Assembly: GCA_029940125.1 (NCBI GenBank)
Contig: JAOZRP010000069.1
Location: 1 to 9,197, forward strand
Source: a bacterium
GTDB lineage: Bacteria; Desulfobacterota; Anaeroferrophillalia; Anaeroferrophillales; Anaeroferrophillaceae
DNA length: 9,197 bases
Direction: 5' to 3'
Shown: positions 6,722-9,197 of the stretch, in pieces
Layout: each line of letters opens with the position of its first letter
Numbering within the stretch: position 1 is the first letter of the stretch
The notes under the pieces: generated by a model
Told to the model about the DNA's origin: nothing
The model's database searches: none
Seen by the model: only the letters and a program-made list of their open reading frames with translations
Program-made: the position numbers and the translations under genes

Positions 6722-7150
6722 TCAAATTTCACGAAGAACCTGTTCGAACAGCTCTTCCTGTTTACGATACATCTCATCGGCAACCGCCGGAGATACGCCC
6801 ACGTGCTCATATTTCAGCAGATGCAGAACTGCATGGATGACATAGTAAAGCAGGCCCTCCTCAAGGGTGTAGCCCCGGGAAGAGGTTTCCCTGGCAACCG
6901 TTTCCACGGACACCACCACGTCGCCAAGGAGGCCGTGTTCCTGGTCCTGGGGGAAAGAGATAACGTTGGTCGGCCGCTCCCGGCCGAAATACCGGGCATT
7001 GATCCGGCTGATCTCGGCATCGTCAACCATAGTTATTTCCAGGGCCAGGTCAGCCACCTCCAAAAGCTCCAACACCCGGTCGACGGTAGCCGTCAACCGC
7101 TGCCGGTCGCACGGGTAGCAATTCTGGCGGTCAACAATGGTAACACCCAT
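6722..7150 (-). CDS. ybeY: YbeY endoribonuclease / rRNA maturation factor
   Basis: A 142-residue zinc-dependent single-strand RNA endonuclease (UPF0054 family) involved in 16S rRNA 3'-end maturation and 70S ribosome quality control. Diagnostic motifs are INARYFGRERPTNVISFP (equivalent to the usual NxxYR-x-PTDVLSFP), LGDVVVS, and the metal-binding block HAVLHLLKYEHVG, whose three His (106, 110 and 116 from the chosen start) fit the HxxxHxxxxxH signature. The usual GYDH appears here as KYEH, a mild variation. I chose the ATG at 7148-7150 because the protein then begins MGVTIVDRQ, as family members do. An in-frame TTG at 7204 would add 18 low-complexity residues (RNNNFFFS) encoded by a T8 run and is unlikely. 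No strong Shine-Dalgarno precedes the ATG. The gene ends 12 bp before the HcyBio gene, so the two are probably cotranscribed. Confidence 0.95.
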   Translation of the reverse strand: MGVTIVDRQNCYPCDRQRLTATVDRVLELLEVADLALEITMVDDAEISRINARYFGRERPTNVISFPQDQEHGLLGDVVVSVETVARETSSRGYTLEEGLLYYVIHAVLHLLKYEHVGVSPAVADEMYRKQEELFEQVLREI

Positions 7151-7278
7151 ACCATTTACCGTTGAGAAAAAAAAGTTATTATTCCTATTCCCGGAATCAG
7201 GCAATCAGCATTCAGTTGTCAGCCCTCAGGTTCATGAGCAATAAACCATGAGGACGGCATATTATGCTTCTGAAACAT

Positions 7279-8238
7279 CTACTCCCCGGCTTCCGCCCGG
7301 GCGTAGGCAACAATAATCTTCTGGACCAGAGGGTGACGAACCACGTCAACCTGGGACAAATAACAAAATGCAATTCCCTCAACCCCCTTGAGGATGTCCT
7401 GGACCCTGACCAATCCCGATTCCCGGTCGCTGGGCAGATCTATCTGGGTAATGTCGCCGGTTACCACCGCCTTCGATCCGAAGCCCAGGCGGGTCAAAAA
7501 CATCTTCATCTGTTCGGCTGAGCTGTTCTGGGCTTCGTCAAGAATGACAAAGGAATCATTCAGCGTCCGACCCCGCATGAAAGCCAAGGGGGCCACTTCG
7601 ATCACCCCCTTGTCAAGCAGGACGCTGACCTTGTCAAAGCTGAGCATGTCGTGCAGGGCGTCATAGAGCGGTCTCAGGTAGGGATTTACTTTTTCCATCA
7701 GGTCGCCGGGGAGAAAGCCCAGCCGCTCCCCCGCCTCCACCGCCGGCCGCACCAGGATGATCCGATCCACTTCCTTGCTGGTCAGCGCCGCGATGGCCAT
7801 GGCCATGGCCAGATAGGTCTTGCCGGTGCCGGCAGGCCCGATGCCGAAAACAACATCATGCTTCCTGATCGCATCAATGTAACGTTTCTGACCGATGCTT
7901 TTCGGGGTGATGGGTCTCTTTCGGCTGCCCTTGTGACGGATGCAGACTTTATCCAGAAAGATGCTTTTTACATCCGCCCGGGAGTCGGCAGCCTTGATGC
8001 GATAGGCAAAATCGATGTCAGTGGGATAGAGGGAATAGCCGTCCCGGACCAGAGCATCCAGTTCACGCAAAAGATCCGCTACCAGGTCCACCTGGAAATC
8101 GTCCCCATGCAGCATGACTTCACTGCCCCGCACGTTGACCTTGACCCCGGCTTTTTCCTCCAGAACCACGAGGTTTTCACCCCGGTCGCCCAGGATGGTT
8201 CGCAGGGAGTCGGCATCGGCAAAGCTTATTTTACGCAT
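7279..8238 (-). CDS. phoH: PhoH-like P-loop ATPase (YbeZ family)
   Basis: A 319-residue cytosolic ATPase of the PhoH/YbeZ family, normal in length. The N-terminal ~100 residues form the small KH-like region (EEKAGVKVNVRGSEVMLHG, residues 27-45). The PhoH ATPase domain runs from ~110 to the end, starting with ITPKSIGQKRYIDAI. It has Walker A GPAGTGKT at 134-141, the family segment LVRPAVEAGERLGFLPGDL at 162-180, Walker B VILDEAQN at 231-238 and the sensor-like VVTGDITQIDLP at 258-269. In many bacteria this gene sits directly before ybeY and is thought to act with YbeY in rRNA processing and RNA metabolism; the exact role of the ATPase is not settled. The ATG at 8236-8238 is the only plausible start: there is no in-frame start codon further upstream within the gap, and the Shine-Dalgarno is weak (GGGT-like). 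The stop is TAG at 7279. A 128-bp gap follows before ybeY. Confidence 0.96.
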   Translation of the reverse strand: MRKISFADADSLRTILGDRGENLVVLEEKAGVKVNVRGSEVMLHGDDFQVDLVADLLRELDALVRDGYSLYPTDIDFAYRIKAADSRADVKSIFLDKVCIRHKGSRKRPITPKSIGQKRYIDAIRKHDVVFGIGPAGTGKTYLAMAMAIAALTSKEVDRIILVRPAVEAGERLGFLPGDLMEKVNPYLRPLYDALHDMLSFDKVSVLLDKGVIEVAPLAFMRGRTLNDSFVILDEAQNSSAEQMKMFLTRLGFGSKAVVTGDITQIDLPSDRESGLVRVQDILKGVEGIAFCYLSQVDVVRHPLVQKIIVAYARAEAGE

Positions 8239-8289
8239 TTTTATACCCGCAGCAAATGACTCGTTTCTTCAAAGGCAGGTCCCACGACT

Positions 8290-9197
8290 TTATTTCACGG
8301 CCCCGATGGCCGTGGCAATGATCTTTTCCTGTTCGGCCTCCGACAAAAACGGGTGGACCGGCAGGGAAAAAATTTCCTCGCACACCTGTTCGGCAACCGG
8401 CAAATCGCCGGACCGGTAGCCAAGGGCAGAAAAAACCTCCTGCAGGTGCAGGGGCACCGGGTAATGGATCGCCGTCGGGATTCCAGCTTCCTGCAGTTTA
8501 TCAAGCACCAGGGCGCGTTTCTTCGTGCGCAGCGAATACTGGGCATACACGGATAAACAACCGGATGGTTCCACCGGCACCTGGAAAAAACGGCCAAAAC
8601 TTTCAGAATAACGGGCGGCAATGTCCCGTCGCTGCTTGATTTCCGCCGGGAAATAAGGCAGCTTGGCCAAAAGGACTGCCGCCTGCAGGGTATCAAGACG
8701 GCTGTTTATACCCAGCAGGTCGTGATGGTAGCGACGCTGCTGACCGTGGTTGCGCAGCATTCGCAGGCGTTCAGCGAGACGTTCATCAGCGGTAAAAATC
8801 ATGCCCCCGTCACCGTAGCAGCCCAGGGGCTTGGCCGGAAAAAACGACGTGGTGGCCAGGGTTCCAAAAGAACCGCATTTCCGGCCGTTAAATTCCGCCC
8901 CCAGCGACTGGGCGGCATCCTCGATCAGCACGAGTCCATGACGCTCCGCCAGTTTCTGAAGAACTCCATAATTTGCCGGCAGGCCGAAAATGTCAACGGC
9001 AATAATCGCTTTCGTTCGCTCGTTGACCGCCGTTTCAATCAACCGGGGATCAAGGTTGTAGGTATCAGGTTCAATATCAACAAAAACCGGCTTGGCTCCG
9101 GCCAGAGCAATGGTTTCCGCCGTGGCAATAAAGGTGAATGGGGTGGTTATCACTTCGTCGCCTTCCCCGATGCCGAGCGCCATCAAGGCCAGCAGCA
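8290..9197 (-). CDS. DegT/DnrJ/EryC1/StrS family PLP-dependent sugar aminotransferase (partial, N-terminus beyond right edge)
   Basis: Cytosolic PLP enzyme of the family that transaminates keto-sugar nucleotides for surface polysaccharide or glycan synthesis. The frame stays open to the window edge (…LLALMALGIGEGDEVITTPF), so the internal TTG/ATG codons at 9186 and 9183 are not the true start. Roughly 55-70 N-terminal residues of a typical ~370-residue protein are missing. Visible family marks are the ALGIGEGDEVITTPFTFIAT segment, the LIEDAAQSLGA stretch whose Asp contacts the PLP pyridine nitrogen, and SFFPAKPLGCYGDGG, whose Lys (codon 8830-8832) is the expected Schiff-base lysine. NSRLDTLQAAVLLAKL and HYPVPLHLQEVF also match, and the C-terminus is complete (TAA at 8290). 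The sequence feels closest to WbpE-like UDP-3-keto-GlcNAcA aminotransferases, but the substrate cannot be fixed from sequence alone. It lies 51 bp upstream of the phoH-like gene. No other glycan gene is visible, so its pathway partners would lie to the right of the window. Confidence 0.93.
   Translation of the reverse strand, partial: LLALMALGIGEGDEVITTPFTFIATAETIALAGAKPVFVDIEPDTYNLDPRLIETAVNERTKAIIAVDIFGLPANYGVLQKLAERHGLVLIEDAAQSLGAEFNGRKCGSFGTLATTSFFPAKPLGCYGDGGMIFTADERLAERLRMLRNHGQQRRYHHDLLGINSRLDTLQAAVLLAKLPYFPAEIKQRRDIAARYSESFGRFFQVPVEPSGCLSVYAQYSLRTKKRALVLDKLQEAGIPTAIHYPVPLHLQEVFSALGYRSGDLPVAEQVCEEIFSLPVHPFLSEAEQEKIIATAIGAVK

Noticed and set aside
7167..7197. Possible intrinsic terminator between phoH and ybeY
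   Set aside because: The stem is only five pairs with three A/T pairs, and six bases separate it from the T8 run. That is too weak to call a terminator.
7175..7210. Possible promoter ahead of ybeY (TTGCCT and AATAAT boxes)
   Set aside because: AATAAT is a fair -10, but the best -35 sits at only 15 bp spacing and is a poor match.
7651..8259. 202-codon plus-strand open frame opposite phoH
   Set aside because: It lies antisense to a well-conserved ATPase whose motifs are intact. The translation has no recognisable domain and there is no plausible ribosome site.

Overview
The window reads as part of a Gram-negative, probably anaerobic bacterial chromosome. A Desulfobacterota/Desulfuromonadota-type (former Deltaproteobacteria) host is my best guess. 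The reasons are a homocysteine-biosynthesis (HcyBio/DUF39) protein, a family typical of sulfate reducers and methanogens, and a long exported TPR protein followed by ExbB/ExbD/TonB, an arrangement I associate with that group. The assignment is inference from gene content only.

All nine supported genes lie on the minus strand, so the order of transcription runs from right to left. (1) 9197-8290: the C-terminal ~300 residues of a DegT/DnrJ/EryC1/StrS sugar aminotransferase, cut by the right edge. (2) 8238-7279: PhoH-like ATPase. (3) 7150-6722: YbeY endoribonuclease. (4) 6709-5525: HcyBio sulfurtransferase-type protein. (5) 5520-2422: a 1032-residue exported TPR protein. (6-8) 2365-491: ExbB, ExbD and a TonB-like transducer, tightly packed. 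(9) 460-182: a small FtsB/DivIC-type division protein. A hairpin with a U-run at 87-59 looks like the operon terminator. The two largest gaps are 128 bp (phoH-ybeY) and 56 bp (TPR-exbB); the other junctions are 1-51 bp. One or a few polycistronic messages are likely.

Three functional blocks can be separated. PhoH and YbeY are a widely conserved RNA/ribosome-maturation pair. HcyBio belongs to the anaerobic route that inserts sulfide into aspartate semialdehyde to make homocysteine. TPR-ExbB-ExbD-TonB is an inner-membrane proton-driven energy transducer with a periplasmic or outer-membrane-associated partner. FtsB at the end is a divisome protein.

The most interesting signal is in the TPR protein. 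Just after its signal peptide it carries a segment (LPEVVVVG) resembling the TonB box of TonB-dependent receptors, and the TonB system is encoded directly downstream with no receptor nearby. A second point is a good sigma70-like promoter between ftsB and the terminator hairpin, reading toward the left edge. I see no CRISPR array, insertion sequence, tRNA, rRNA or defence system. Apart from these points the window is mostly ordinary core-genome sequence.
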